Below are positions 19,690-32,282 of a stretch of DNA of 64,000 nt, piece after piece. The DNA is from Panopea generosa (lineage: Eukaryota; Mollusca; Bivalvia; Adapedonta; Hiatellidae). Where the stretch lies: positions 40,655,353 through 40,719,352 of the forward strand of contig CM055903.1 in the NCBI GenBank assembly GCA_029582155.1, written 5' to 3'. The translations under genes and the position numbers were made by a program. Under the pieces are notes generated by a model. The model searched no databases. It saw only the letters and a list, made by a program, of their open reading frames with translations, and was not told the origin of the DNA. Position 1 is the first letter of the stretch. Every line of letters begins with the position of its first letter.

Positions 19690-20080
19690 TAATTAGTAGT
19701 TGTTGTATAGGCTTTATGGTGGCATCAACAATTTTCCAGTTGTATCACAATGGTGTCTACTACAGACAGTATTTTAAGGGCTGCCACACTGGAGTATCAC
19801 GCCGCAGACACATGGTATGGTACCCCACCCAGACATATACTGACACAGGGCCGACCAGACCTAAAACTAGCATGCAACAGACACATGGTATGGTACCCCA
19901 CCCAGTCACATTATACTGACAGTCAGGGCCGACCACACCTAGAACTATCTTTTAAATGCTGAGCACCAACAAGGAAGCTTCTAGTACCATTTTTCAAATC
20001 ATTGGTATGACCCGGCCAGGGATAGAACCCATGACCTTCCACATGTGGGGCGAACATTCTACCCCTAGACCACTGCTGCG
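19690..20080 (-). mobile_element. SINE C with internal duplication
   Basis: Minus-orientation SINE C. The GACACATGGTATGGTACCCC to GGGCCGACC segment occurs twice in tandem (about 19805-19860 and 19880-19935), lengthening the element. A head ending CTACCCCTAGACCACTGC is present. Confidence 0.85.
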
Positions 20081-21234
20081 ATCATTAAGTAAAAATTTTT
20101 AACAAAGATTTAACTATTTTCCATTCTTTAATGCTTAGATAACTGTTCAATTCACAATAACAACATTTTCTAGTAATATAGAACCAGATTAAATTGTTCG
20201 GCTCTCAGTCCATAAGTTCTTATTACCACACTTTCTAAATAATAATGGAGTTGTCTATGTTTGACCAGACGCTGACTGTCAATCAAACAAGTCGATAATT
20301 CAATATATGATTGATATTGTTTCCATGGTCACCATTTTCCTTAGACAAGCTAACGGTATCTAAGTAAACTATACACTGTAATTCATTGTATTTACTTGCA
20401 CAAACAATGCCACGTGGCCAGTTGGCGGAGCAACAGTCGCTCTCGCGTCAGATCAATTGAATCCATTCACCCCCCTCAAACATACGCACATGCACACACA
20501 CTCAGAAAGCAGAAAACCCGAGATCAACATGATGAGTCAAATAAAGCCAAGTTCAAGTAGTAAAATAAAAAAGATATCTCCAAAGATGTTCTGGTTGATT
20601 TGCTCCGATTGCTGGAGTCATTGTTATCAGCAACCATCAGATCAGCAAACACCTACTGGAACCATCATACCTTCCAGGAGATATCTACCATCCATACCCA
20701 TGATGCGTCTATAAAGGATAGGGAATAGCTGAGGGTTTATAACCTTATACTGATAATAGAGAAGATAAAATTCTTATTTTAGATGTTATAAAGATAAAAA
20801 TATGAATTTATGAAGTATAAGATGTAGTTTTTGTATCAATTCCTGTATCACTGGGTAAGTAGTAGGAAGTTTTTTTTTGTAATGCATTACGTATCTTACT
20901 TCTTTATTTCATAAGGGAAGTTTTTTTATTTTTTGAATCTGTCTTTATTTTCTCAGTTATAACAGAATGGCTTTGAACAGAATTTAACTACTTTTTTTCA
21001 TCGGTCCCTAACACATAATTTATTTTGGTCATGTACACTTGCTGGGAAAGAGAACATAAGAATTTTTATTATAATTTACAATTTCTGTAATTCATTTACA
21101 GGTTTGCCCAGGTTTAATTCCATGATATACATATACCTAAACATCTTACAACTGCTGGTAATGAACAAAATCTCCTGGTCAGGTGAAACCGAATGACCTA
21201 GCACTACAGATCACTCCATTCTCATCTATCTTCA
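20081..21234. other. No gene recognised
   Basis: Holds one 60-bp dispersed module (20195-20275) and AT-rich sequence. Short frames near 20457-20714 have no recognisable protein features. Confidence 0.5.
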
Positions 21235-21565
21235 CAATGAAGGCCAGCATCATCAACATCACCACCACCATAACCACATCATCATTAGAATCACAACAGA
21301 ACCACCATCATTATCACTATTGCATCATCATCATCATCTATACATCATCAGAACCAATTAGATCAACACAACCACCATCACCATTAACACATCATCATCA
21401 TCATCAGAACCGCTATAATTACACACAACAACCACCATCATCATCATCACCATCATTCTACACAACCACCCTACCGGTAACTGTTATCACCAATATCATC
21501 CTCATTACCACCATCATTACCACATTATCATTACCACATTATCATCATCATTACCACCCTTACCA
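21235..21565. repeat. Imperfect CAT/ACC trinucleotide-rich tract
   Basis: Dense ATC, ACC and CATCAT trinucleotides over about 330 bp, giving a Ser/Thr/His-rich shadow frame. Low-complexity DNA; no gene signal. Confidence 0.85.
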
Positions 21566-22678
21566 AGATTAACGGCTGCCTTAATTGATCACTAAATTCC
21601 ACAGACACAGCATTTCTTGACAAGATACTCTCTGTGAGCCAAATATTTATTTAAAATACAGCATTTCCATGAAACACTGGACAGGATAATGGTAGATAGG
21701 ACCACAAACTATCAATATTTAGACAAGTCTTCAATTTTCTGCATCGTTATCATTTACATGGATGATGACATTGGCAACCCACCTGCATTTTTCTTTACTA
21801 AATCAAGTACTAGGCTATCATTTTTTATATTTTCTACTGTATAATGTTACATCAGAAAAGAACTGGCATATTGCAGTTGGCACATGTATTATACATTACC
21901 CTGAACCAGTTCCAGTCCAATTAAAATCCTGGCATTGTGGTGACCATAATCAACAGTAATGGATAAACATTGATAATAATTGATAATTGCTTTTATGCAG
22001 TAAATGAATTAAATGAAGAATTTTGATGAGGAGAAAACATGAAAGGTAAACTGCAATCCTGTACCAGACATGCAAGATAGGGTTTGGATTGGGTTCCATG
22101 CCTGCTATAGGAACTAATGTTATTGAGATGTATTTTTAGTTTAAGTGTTAAAAGTTAATGTTAGTCGCAATCTGCCAGATGTAACCAATTAAAAACAGGA
22201 TATCACAATATATATGCTCCAAGAGGACCTAGGAAATATTGATGCTCAATTTGCTATTGTGACTAGTTTCACCCTAGGGTGCATGATAGTTTGTAACTCT
22301 TAACCAAAGAATTATGAAATTTACATATATTACGTGATCATTTCTAAAGAATAATCGTCAATGTCATGTTCTTGAGTACTGGATTTTTGACTGTGCGTAA
22401 GTCATGACTGCATCTTATCTAAATATTTTAAAATTGCTACAGAAATATATATTTGTTAAAAACATTATTTTCTTCATGTTTTAAGTATCCACCCACATTA
22501 ATGTTCCCGAGTTTCTCATTTTTCCACCATAAAACATGACATTAAAAAACAATTAATCAGTAGCTTAACTATTTAGAGCGGTTTGTATAATGTTGATTGC
22601 TGAATACAGATATTTGTATTTGTATAAACTTTAAAGCTCAATTAATAATGATGTAAAATGATATTCATTCGATCATAG
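21566..22678. other. No gene recognised
   Basis: AT-rich single-copy-looking sequence. I see no element ends, tRNA heads or coding exons. Confidence 0.45.
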
Positions 22679-22977
22679 TGATTGATTGATTGAATAGTAA
22701 GCATCATTTTTATGCCATCGCATGCTAACAGATAATCAGTTAACCTAACCACGTTTCCTCAGGAATCCTGGAAAGTTGACTTAAGTACTCGAGCACACCT
22801 CATCACTGCAAGTAACTTGGATACCTTTCCCACTTGAATCAGTGGTGAGAGACGAATGATAATGAGATTCAATGTTGTATATCAATCACCACGGAGAATG
22901 TTGCCGGGCGGGGATTAGAACTCACGAACCCTGGATTGATAGTCAGAGCTCTACCGACTGAGCTAATCTGGTTCAGC
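22679..22977 (-). mobile_element. SINE A, full-length copy
   Basis: Minus orientation from a TGATTGATTGAATA tail to a head reading CAGATTAGCTCAGTCGGTAG on the minus strand, with box B-like GTGAGTTCTAATCCC. A short ATAGTG match flanks both sides but is too short to call a duplication. Confidence 0.87.
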
Positions 22978-23907
22978 TGTATTATAGTGAGATTCACCAG
23001 ACCTCAATCCAAAAAAAAAAAGAGTGTGCCTGTGACGAATTGCAAATACAACTCTACAATGATCAGAATTTAAGACAGAACATTTTACATTACTTAAACT
23101 TTCCTCTCCATACAAAATAATTGGGTACTGGCATGGCAAAGTACTATGACAATTTCCCCAAGGTGTCACAAAAATGAGACTAGGTAATAAACAGAAAAAA
23201 AAGTATCCACTGCCAATGACAGAAAATTATACCTATTGAAAGAATGCTGCAGCTGAAGAAAGGAAACAAATTCCATCTTTTACAGACTGAAATTGATTAA
23301 AAAAAAATCCCCCTAACTCTAATTATCAACTCTTTTCAGAGCTATATATAGATACTCAATTTGATATAGTAAATCTAACATTGTGATAAAATACATTCAA
23401 TTCCCTACCAGGATTTTTTTTTACTATTCTCAATTTTCAAAAGACGCTGCCACTTTGGTATTAAATTACTTTTCTAAGTGCTACCCACATAAATCTATAT
23501 TTAAATCGGATGCATCCAATTTCAAGACAATGGACAATGGACTGAGAAATGGAGGACCAACTCTAATATTCCAGTAATTACCACCAATAAGAGTGACCAG
23601 GAGATAATGAAGGCTATCACTTGCGGCACTTGATCCCAATCGTGCGAAAAAGGACTCCAAATGGTCATCAATTTAATGAGACAGGATGAATAATACATGT
23701 GATGGAAAACTAACCAGGGAGAAAATGTTAACAAGAATGAATAGGGCAGCATAAAAGTTTTTTTAAGACAATGATTAAAATGAGAAATACTAGGAAAATA
23801 CATTTACGGTAACCTAGATAAGATGTGTGCCTGTACAGTATTTTCTCTTAAATGAAGCAAGGATTCCTTTTCCCCTCCTTATGATACCAAAAAAAGATAT
23901 TTGTTTG

Positions 23908-24130
23908 AATATTTAGGGTATATCTTTATGCCATCAAGGGCTAATTAGATAATCAGTTAACCTACTTACCTGGAACCCTGGAAAGTTAACCAGTACTCGA
24001 GCACACCCATTTCAGCAAGAAATGGTAACTTTCGTATGTCAATGTCATAATTTCCCCAATTGAATCAGTGGTGAGAGACAAATGACAATGAGACGCAATG
24101 TTGTATATCAATCATCAAGGTGACAACGTA
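23908..24130 (-). mobile_element. SINE A, head-less copy
   Basis: Minus-orientation SINE A from GTTTGAATATTTAG through CTTTATGCCATCAAGGGCTA to GCAATGTTGTATATCAATCA. The tRNA head is lost. Flanking 22978-23907 and 24131-24461 hold nothing recognisable. Confidence 0.82.
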
Positions 24131-24461
24131 ATGATACAATCCATCTATGAATGCAATCTAAACAAATATTATGACTCTACACCTTATTTTTTAAATTCTG
24201 TATTCTTTGCTTCTCTGTGGAAAAACTCTACATTTACAGGTCAATCTTTTTTCTGAGAAATGACCCCAGGTTCTTACATGACAAGGAACTGTAGATATTT
24301 AAATTAATTTCCTAAGCTGCTGGATTGCATAGCCACTGCCCAGATCATAGAGGGCTGGCCTGGTTGCCCAGCATTTAAGTCAACGCCATTCATCAGCTTT
24401 TTATCATTTTTTAATTTTTAATATGTGAATTGTTGCAACGATTTTGTACATACACCAAATG

Positions 24462-24695
24462 CATCGATGCATTAGAGTGGGCCCTACACTTTACCAGGAA
24501 GAAGAAGTAACTGTAACTCAGTTTAATTTTCTGAGAAACTGTCGAAGATTTTTATTAGATCAAAATTTACTGTATTTACATCGATGCCTTAGAGTGGGCC
24601 CTACACTTTACCAGGAAGAAGAAGTAACTGTAACTCAGTTTAATTTTCTGAGAAACTGTTGAAGATTTTTATTAGATAAAAAATTACTGTACCAT
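24462..24695 (+). repeat. 117-bp tandem duplication
   Basis: Two adjacent copies starting CATCGATGCATTAGAGTGGG and CATCGATGCCTTAGAGTGGG, each continuing into the same CAGGAAGAAGAAGTAACTGT block. Near-identical, so a recent duplication. Confidence 0.9.
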
Positions 24696-25026
24696 ATTCT
24701 CCAAGAAGATGACCATAATGAAATGACAGAGAAGGCAGTTGTAAACATGTGTGACCATGCTCCAAAAATCAATATTTGCATGCGCTGGTCATTATAAACA
24801 TTCCAGTCCTGATATTTTCCATCATTAATGTCAGCACGGACAATATTTGCCTGATATATGGTTCTGTAATGCTGGCTAGCAATCAATAGAGAAGCATTTA
24901 CATGGAGTACAAATCAGAATGAACTAATTGAGAGCCAAACAATGTTGACCATGATCAGACTGAGTTACAAACAACATGAATATTTCCACTTATCACTTAG
25001 TATATTTCAACTATGTGTCAATACCA

Positions 25027-25330
25027 AGCCGGGTTAGCTCAGTCGGTAACATGTCTGACTTACAATATCAATTCAGAGGTCATGAGTTTGAAACCCACGC
25101 TCGGCCAGACTCCATGATGATTGATATACAACACTGCATCTCACTGTCATTTGTCTCTCACCACTGATTCAAGAGGAAAAGTTATCAGTTACTTACAGAG
25201 ATGGATTTGCTCAAGTACTGGTTAGCCTTCCAGGGTTCCAGGAAAAAGATGACAGGTTAACAGTTACTGATCATTTGTTAGCCCTCGTTGGCATGAAAAT
25301 GAACTTGAATATTCAAACAAATCAAAATTA
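25027..25330 (+). mobile_element. SINE A, full-length copy
   Basis: Head GGGTTAGCTCAGTCGGTAAC and box B-like ATGAGTTTGAAACCC are followed by the complete body and a TATTCAAACAAATC tail. Confidence 0.87.
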
Positions 25331-25549
25331 AATCATTATCATACTATTCTCTTAGCAAAATTCAATTACCTACTAAGTATTTCCATTAACCAAACAATGA
25401 ACAAATTGACTTAAAAGTTCCACCAATCACAAATATAAACTGTGATAAATATGACTTAACTTCCGCAAACAGCCCTGTGTTATATCAAGGCAAAGTTTGT
25501 ACATGATAATGAAATGTGAATATATTTTATTACACACACTTCAAACTGA

Positions 25550-25625
25550 GCGTTAGTGTGGTGGATAGAGTGCTGGTTGCTAATGCAAGAGGATGTGGGT
25601 TCGATCCCCCTGTCCACCCTGTCCA
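25550..25625 (+). mobile_element. SINE E-like tRNA head
   Basis: GTGTGGTGGATAGAGTGCTG and box B-like GTGGGTTCGATCCCC. Only the head is recognisable. A cloverleaf with paired acceptor arms is not seen, so this is not called a tRNA gene. Confidence 0.55.
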
Positions 25626-25791
25626 GATGTGTTGCATGTAATTCCATAATATATAGTTGTCATGGTCGACACCAAATTTGTTGGTTTGGCAGAGGCCTTG
25701 ATATTGTATCTATGGTTTGCATTGTAGCTAGGCGCACTCGCGGTAGTCTGGTCTGTACATTTATGTCTTGGTTATTCACAAATAATTATCT

Positions 25792-25829
<38 letters not shown>
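25792..25829. repeat. (AT)n microsatellite
   Basis: An uninterrupted alternating AT run of about 35 bp. Confidence 0.95.
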
Positions 25830-25833
<4 letters not shown>

Positions 25834-26175
25834 CATGTACACACAATTTCCTACTCCAAAATATTTCAAAATTTCAAATTGATTAAATACACTAGCTTTT
25901 AGCAAAAATAACTAGGTGTTGAACTAAAAATATACAGCATAAAACAATATATAGCTATAAAATCTAGTTTTGTTATTTTCAAAGATCACAGTTCCATTTG
26001 CAATTATGTATCTCCAGAAAGTCAGTTTTAAATGCCTTTGGCAAAACAAGACTCACTGTCTGTCAAGGATAAATTTTAATTACTTTTGACATATATGTGA
26101 CATTATTATATCTATTATAGGAAGTCATTTGTAATGACCATGACAGGTCATATCCACTGCTTTCCATTTCAGCAG

Positions 26176-26432
26176 CCGGGCCCGATTAGCTCAGTCGGTT
26201 ACGTGTCTATCAATCCAGAGGTCGTGAGTTCAAATCCCCCGCCCAGCAAGTCTCTGTGATGATTGATATACGACATTGTGTTTCATTATCATTCATCTCT
26301 CACCACTGATTCATGTGGGAAAGTTATCAGTTACTTGTGGAGATGGGGTGTGCTCAAGTACTGTTTAATCCCAGAAAAAGTGGTTAGGTTAACTGATCGT
26401 CTGTTAGCCCTCAATGGCATAAAAATGAAGCT
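26176..26432 (+). mobile_element. SINE A, near-complete copy
   Basis: Head CCGATTAGCTCAGTCGGTTA and GTGAGTTCAAATCCC, then a body ending CTCAATGGCATAAAAATGA. The usual CAATC tail is missing. Confidence 0.87.
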
Positions 26433-26839
26433 TCTTTATTTTGCTTTCAGTTTTAGATTGATCAAGAAAACTAGGTTTAATGCCTTTGAAATGTTTGAAA
26501 ATCTTTGCTGTTTTATACAGTTACTGCCAAGAACAAAAGATCTGATCCCCTTCAGAACTCTAGCAGTTTTACATATTGGCCAAGAAAACTAGATTTAATG
26601 CATTTGTTAATGTTTACAGTTACATCTACATCCTACCATGCCTTTGAGAACTTTTTATGATTTATAATAATTAAGGTTTATAGAGAACTTTGGTTTAATA
26701 CATTCACAAGAAAGTGTGGTTTAAAGCGAATATAATTTATTATCTCGCTTTTTCAAAATTTTGAAATTGGCTCAAACATTTTTTGCCAACATATCATGCA
26801 TATATATACTCACTGACCTAATATTGTCAAAAGGACATC

Positions 26840-27195
26840 TATTTAAAAATGCCAAATTAATATATTGAAGAGATTTCCTAACTTGGGCTGTACACCTAGG
26901 TTAGACTAAAATAGATTTCCCGCTTAAAATTACAACATATTTTGAGACATATTTAATAAATCACATGATATAATTTTGATTTCAATTTGATCAGTTATTA
27001 TCTGTTTACACATAGTAAAAACTGTTCCATCATTGATGACAATGCGTAAGTCATCAAGCAGTATTTAAGAACTGTCTATTTTTAGAATGGGGATTTCGTT
27101 TCAAGTTTAAAACTCCAATTTAAATATCATTGTCACATTTTGGTGGATTTGACATACCAAACCATTTGGATTTTAATTATTAATGTAATAAGATG
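26840..27195 (+). repeat. ~350-bp dispersed repeat, copy 1
   Basis: Collinear with 44425-44795. Shared blocks are GAGATTTCCTAACTTGG, TTTCAATTTGATC and GGTGGATTTGA. No ends or coding signal were identified. Confidence 0.6.
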
Positions 27196-27394
27196 CTTTT
27201 AATCCATTTAAATAATTATTTTATTTTTTAAGAACATTTACAGCATTTCTTTCCTGATATTCTCCTTATAATGTCTTTGACAACTTTTACAATTAACACA
27301 TTTACAAAAAGCTAGCCTAACTTTATTTGAGAACTTTTATGGTGTTAAGAGAGCCATGGTTGATATTATAGTGTGTTTGAGTTTTATCAAATTA

Positions 27395-30305
27395 TATTTA
27401 TTTTTTTAATGGGGTTTTACATGATTTTCAACACATGACAGCTTGGTTATGTATATTGGTTTGAGGAAGACCTTAGAACAAATCTGAGGAGACCCACCAT
27501 ATCCCTCACTACCTCACATGGAGTTTTGGTCATAGCTGTGCTCAAACCCATTACCTGTGAGAGGACAGGGGTCATTCAACAACTGTGCCTCAGGCCACTC
27601 ACTGTGAGAGGACAGGGGTCATTTAACAACTGTGCCTCAGACCACTCGCTGTGAGAGAACAGGGGTCATTTAACAACTGTGCCTCAGACCACTCGCTGTG
27701 AGAGGACAGGGGTCATTCAACAACTGTGCCTCAGACCACTCGCTGCGAGAGGACAGGGGTCATTTAACATCTGTGCCTAAGACCACTCACTGTGAGAGGA
27801 CAGGGGTCATTTAACAACTGTGCCTCAGATCACTCACTGCGAGAGGACAGGGGTCATTTAACAACTGTGCCTCAGGCCACTCGCTGTGAGAGGACAGGGG
27901 TCATATAACAACTGTGCCTCAGACCACTCACTGCGAGAGGACAGGGGTCATTTAACAACTGTGCCTCAGATCACTCACTGCGAGAGGACAGGGGTCATTT
28001 AACAACTGTGCCTCAGGCCACTCGCTGCGAGAGGACAGGGGTCATTTAAAAACTGTACCTCAGACCACTCGCTGTGAGAGGACAGGGGTCATTTAACATC
28101 TGTGCCTAAGACCACTCACTGTGAGAGGACAGGGGTCATTTAACAACTGTGCCTCAGATCACTCACTGCGAGAGGACAGGGGTCATTTAACAACTGTGCC
28201 TCAGGCCACTCGCTGTGAGAGGACAGGGGTCATATAACAACTGTGCCTCAGACCACTCACTGCGAGAGGACAGGGGTCATTTAACAACTGTGCCTCAGAT
28301 CACTCACTGCGAGAGGACAGGGGTCATTTAACAACTGTGCCTCAGACCACTCGCTGCGAGAGGACAGGGGTCATTTAACAACTGTGTCTCAGACCACTCG
28401 CTGCGAGAGGACAGGGGTCATTTAACAACAGTGCCTCAGACCACTCGCTGTGAGAGGACAGGGGTCATTTAACAACTGTACCTCAGACCACTCGCTGTGA
28501 GAGAACAGGGGTCATTTAACAACTGTGCCTCAGATCACTCGCTGTGAGAGGACAGGGGTCATTTAACAACTGTGTCTCAGACCACTCGCTGCGAGAGGAC
28601 AGGGGTCATTTAACAACTGTGCCTCAGGCCACTCGCTGCGAGAGGACAGGGGTCATTTAACAACTGTACCTCAGACCACTCGCTGTGAGAGGACAGGGGT
28701 CATTTAACATCTGTGCCTAAGACCACTCACTGTGAGAGGACAGGGGTCATTTAACAACTGTGCCTCAGATCACTCACTGCGAGAGGACAGGGGTCATTTA
28801 ACAACTGTGCCTCAGGCCACTCGCTGTGAGAGGACAGGGGTCATATAACAACTGTGCCTCAGACCACTCACTGCGAGAGGACAGGGGTCATTTAACAACT
28901 GTGCCTCAGATCACTCACTGCGAGAGGACAGGGGTCATTTAACAACTGTGCCTCAGACCACTCGCTGCGAGAGGACAGGGGTCATTTAACAACTGTGTCT
29001 CAGACCACTCGCTGCGAGAGGACAGGGGTCATTTAACAACAGTGCCTCAGACCACTCGCTGTGAGAGGAAAGGGGTCATTTAACAACTGTGCCTCAGACC
29101 ACTCACTGTGAGAGGACAGGGGTCATATAACAACTGTGCCTCAGACCACTCGCTGTGAGAGGACAGGGGTCATTTAACAACTGTGCCTCAGACCACTCGC
29201 TGTGAGAGGACAGGGGTCATTTAACAACTGTGCCTCAGACCACTCGCTGTGAGAGGACTGGGGACATTTAACAACTGTGCCTCAGACCACTCGCTGTGAG
29301 AGGACAGGGGTCATTTAACAACTGTGCCTCAGACCACTCGCTGTGAGAGAACAGGGGTCATTTAACAACTGTGCCTCAGACCACTCGCTGCGAGAGGACA
29401 GGGGTCATTTAACAACTGTGCCTCAGACCACTCGCTGTGATAGGACAGGGGTCATTTAACAACTGTGCCTCAGACCACTCGCTGCGAGAGGACAGGGGTC
29501 ATTTAACAACTGTGCCTCAGACCACTCGCTGCGAGAGGACAGGTGTCATTTAACAACTGTGCCTCAGACCACTCGCTGTGATAGGACAGGGGTCATTTAA
29601 CAACTGTGCCTCAGACCACTCGCTGCGAGAGGACAGGGGTCATTTAACAACTGTGCCTCAGACCACTCGCTGCGAGAGTACAGGTGTCATTTAACAACTG
29701 TGCCTCAGACCACTCGCTGTGAGAGGACAGGGGTCATTTAACAACTGTGCCTCAGACCACTCGCTGTGAGAGGACAGGGGGTATTTAACAATTGTGCCTC
29801 AGACCACTCACTGCGAGAGGACAGGGGTCATTTAACAACTGTACCTCAGACCACTCGCTGTGAGAGGACAGGGGTCATATAACAACTGTGCCTCAGACCA
29901 CTCACTGCGAGAGGACAGGGGTCATTTAACAACTGTACCTCAGACCACTCGCTGTGAGAGGACAGGGGTCATATAACAACTGTGCCTCAGACCACTCACT
30001 GTGAGAGGACAGGGGTCATATAACAACTGTGCCTCAGACCACTCGCTGTGAGGGGACAGGGGTCACTTAACAACTGTGCCTCAGACCACTCGCTGTGAGG
30101 GGACAGGGGTCATTTAACAACTGTGCCTCAGACCACTCGCTGCGAGGGGACAGGGGTCACTTAACAACTGTGCCTCAGACCACTCGCTGTGAGGGGACAG
30201 GGGTCATTTAACAACTGTGCCTCAGACCACTCGCTGCGAGGGGACAAGAGTCATTTAACAACTGTGCCTCAGACCAATTTGCTATAGAGAACCCTTTAAT
30301 TAAAT
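27395..30305 (-). mobile_element. SINE D containing a 2.7-kb head-derived array
   Basis: The 3' body of a minus-orientation SINE D (TTTTAATGGGGTTTTACATG, then TGAGGAAGACCTTAG) lies at 27395-27550. Box B is in CTCAAACCCATTACC. The extreme 5' end of the head (minus strand GTTCTCTATAGCAAATTGGT) lies at about 30283-30302. Between them the segment joining box A to just before box B is repeated in tandem. The two flanks fit as the two halves of one SINE. Confidence 0.85.
27555..30285. repeat. 47-bp minisatellite (~58 units) derived from a SINE head
   Basis: Unit type GTGAGAGGACAGGGGTCATT / TAACAACTGTGCCTCAGACC / ACTCGCT, period 47. Diagnostic variants recur at exact multiples: the CATCTGTGCCTAAG variant at 27768, 28097 and 28708 is spaced 329 (7 units) and 611 (13 units), so blocks of units were copied together. 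It aligns to SINE D head CGGTGAGAGGCAAGTGATCC, then CCTTAGACCACTTGG. Confidence 0.95.
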
Positions 30306-30976
30306 TATGGAATTTATTTCAATTTATTTTATGAACTGATAACTTATGAAAACACTGGATACTAACCATTTTTTAACATACATTAATCCTGTTCCAATTT
30401 ATAAACAACCTATATATCACAAGGGGTATAATACAGTCACATTCTATGCACTCCACTCCACTTTCAAGTATATAATTATATTTATAAATCTTTGTAACTA
30501 ATTACCAAAATTTGTGACACTGTTGACTGAAGGTTAGAAAATGTAAATTTTGAAAATGCACAATGCTTCTTGAACACACTCAACTAACTGCTTATAATCC
30601 TTTGATAGAACATTGATGGTGCTGTCTTCTTTCATCATATAGAAAAAACACGGACATTTCTGATAGGCTCAACCGCACAACGCACAAAGAAAATGACTTG
30701 CTGTTAAAATCCAATAGCACTAATTGACCAAATTTAGTCCTATTCACCCTTGCCTACACATTAAATTGTTCATAAAAAATGTAATTGAAATGGACAACAA
30801 ACCCCCAGGCAACTGTCCACTCCAGTAGTTATATCACATGCCTTAGTGACCCAGGCTATTATCCTCTTTAAAAATCACTTTGTAGAACAATTCACTGATC
30901 GAGCCACCGACAAAGATCTGGCCTTGATAACAGTATATCATGTCCTTGATACTTGTGGCTTGAAGCAAAGTATTGT
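30306..30976. other. No gene recognised
   Basis: AT-rich sequence between the 47-bp array and a TTAA element. Nothing further is recognised. Confidence 0.45.
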
Positions 30977-30980
30977 TTAA

Positions 30981-31402
30981 AGGGATTATATTGGCAAGTT
31001 ACACAAACACACTGTTAACCCAGACTTTTCCTGTATGCAGTGTGCACAAAATAATGCTTATGTATTGATGTATAACCTTTATTTATTTGAAAGTTATCAA
31101 ATTAACAGTAATTGAATATTGGCCAAAACTTTAAAACATCCCGCAATAAAATATTGCGCAATGTTTACATTGAACTGTGTAAACTTCCCGAACAAAGCCT
31201 CGAAAACAGGATCGGGAACGAGTCTTCACGATGTTATCCGGTGATTGATCGGAAACCCAAAAACAAAAACGTGGCTTCAGAAACCCGATGCTTGTAATAA
31301 AGAGGTTATGCAATTAGACACTTAAGACACATATATCTCTAAGCATGCTGGGCATGTGTATTTTGGACAGGGAATTTGACGTTATATGCCAATATAATCC
31401 CT
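30981..31402. mobile_element. TTAA-flanked non-autonomous DNA element
   Basis: Perfect 16-bp terminal inverted repeats AGGGATTATATTGGCA at both ends. TTAA lies at 30977-30980 and 31403-31406. The 422-bp element has only short overlapping frames on both strands. The TTAA target suggests piggyBac-type mobilisation. It is a different family from the CCCTTTACTCC elements. Confidence 0.87.
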
Positions 31403-31403
31403 T

Positions 31404-31508
31404 TAAAACCATAGTAAAGATATGCAGCCTGCGTCAGTCATTAAACCATAGTAAAGATATGCAACCCGTGTCAGTCTGTAAACCATAGTAAAAACATGCA
31501 GCCTGTAA
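31404..31508 (+). repeat. Three-copy ~35-bp tandem repeat
   Basis: Three AACCATAGTAAAGATATGCA-type units lie directly against the right end of the TTAA element. Confidence 0.85.
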
Positions 31509-31807
31509 ACTGTGCTTTTAAGGTCTATAGTATAACAATAAATATTCAGTGATAAGATTTATTCATTGTTTACAAATACATCCCACAGACCAATATTAAT
31601 CCTCATTAACCATGTCAAACATGGAAAGTAGGTCTTCGATAGATCACCCGATGATTGTTAATACAGGTTAATATACACTAAATTTTACAGATCTATACAC
31701 ATGTGACATTTACCAAAGCTGCCACTGTTAACAACAAATAACAATAATATAAATTTTGTGTAGGCGGTCCAGTCTTTAATTTATTTTGCATAATTGTTTT
31801 TGTCACC

Positions 31808-32053
31808 GAGGACATGCTGCCGATCAGCTAACTGCTCTTTCCTGGGATCCTGGAAGATTAACAAGAACTCAAGTACACCTGTCTCACCAAGTTACTGATA
31901 ACTTTTCCATTTCAATCAGCGATGAGAGACGAATGGTATGGGACACCTAGTTGTTTATCAATTATCGTGGAGACAGTGGTCGGAGGGGGTCTTCAAACAA
32001 CCCCTAGATTGGTAGCCAGACGTGCTACTGACTGAGCTAACCATGCCCGGCAC
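31808..32053 (-). mobile_element. SINE A, diverged copy
   Basis: Minus-orientation body (TTTCCTGGGATCCTGGAAGA) and head ending CTGACTGAGCTAACCATGCC. The 3' tail region is decayed. Confidence 0.8.
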
Positions 32054-32082
32054 ACCTTTATTTAAAGGTACTCAAAAGAGCA

Positions 32083-32282
32083 AATGTTCCAGTGGCAGAG
32101 CATCTGACCTGGGGTCCGAGCATCAGGAGCTTAAAACCCTTACCATGGTCACGTGCAAGTAAGACATTTTATCCTTATATGCTTAATTAGAACTGGTCCT
32201 TTCCAGGCAAACTTTGAGTATAATTCATCTCAAGTTGTAAGAACTTGTTTCACAGTCAATGTAAAATAAATAAGTTTTAACT
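32083..32282 (+). mobile_element. SINE B, near-complete copy
   Basis: Head TGTTCCAGTGGCAGAGCATC, body ACGTGCAAGTAAGACATTTT and ACTGGTCCTTTCCAGG, tail AACTTGTTTCACAGTCAATG with AATAAATAAG. Confidence 0.8.

Noticed and set aside
25550-25625. Possible tRNA gene
   Set aside because: Box A and B are present, but the acceptor and T arms do not pair convincingly; it fits a SINE head better, as do the other tRNA-like sites.
27555-30285. Regular repeats resembling a CRISPR array
   Set aside because: Units are contiguous with no unique spacers, the DNA is animal, and the unit derives from a SINE.
31112-31313. 60-codon frames on both strands
   Set aside because: They lie inside the non-autonomous TTAA element and match no transposase.
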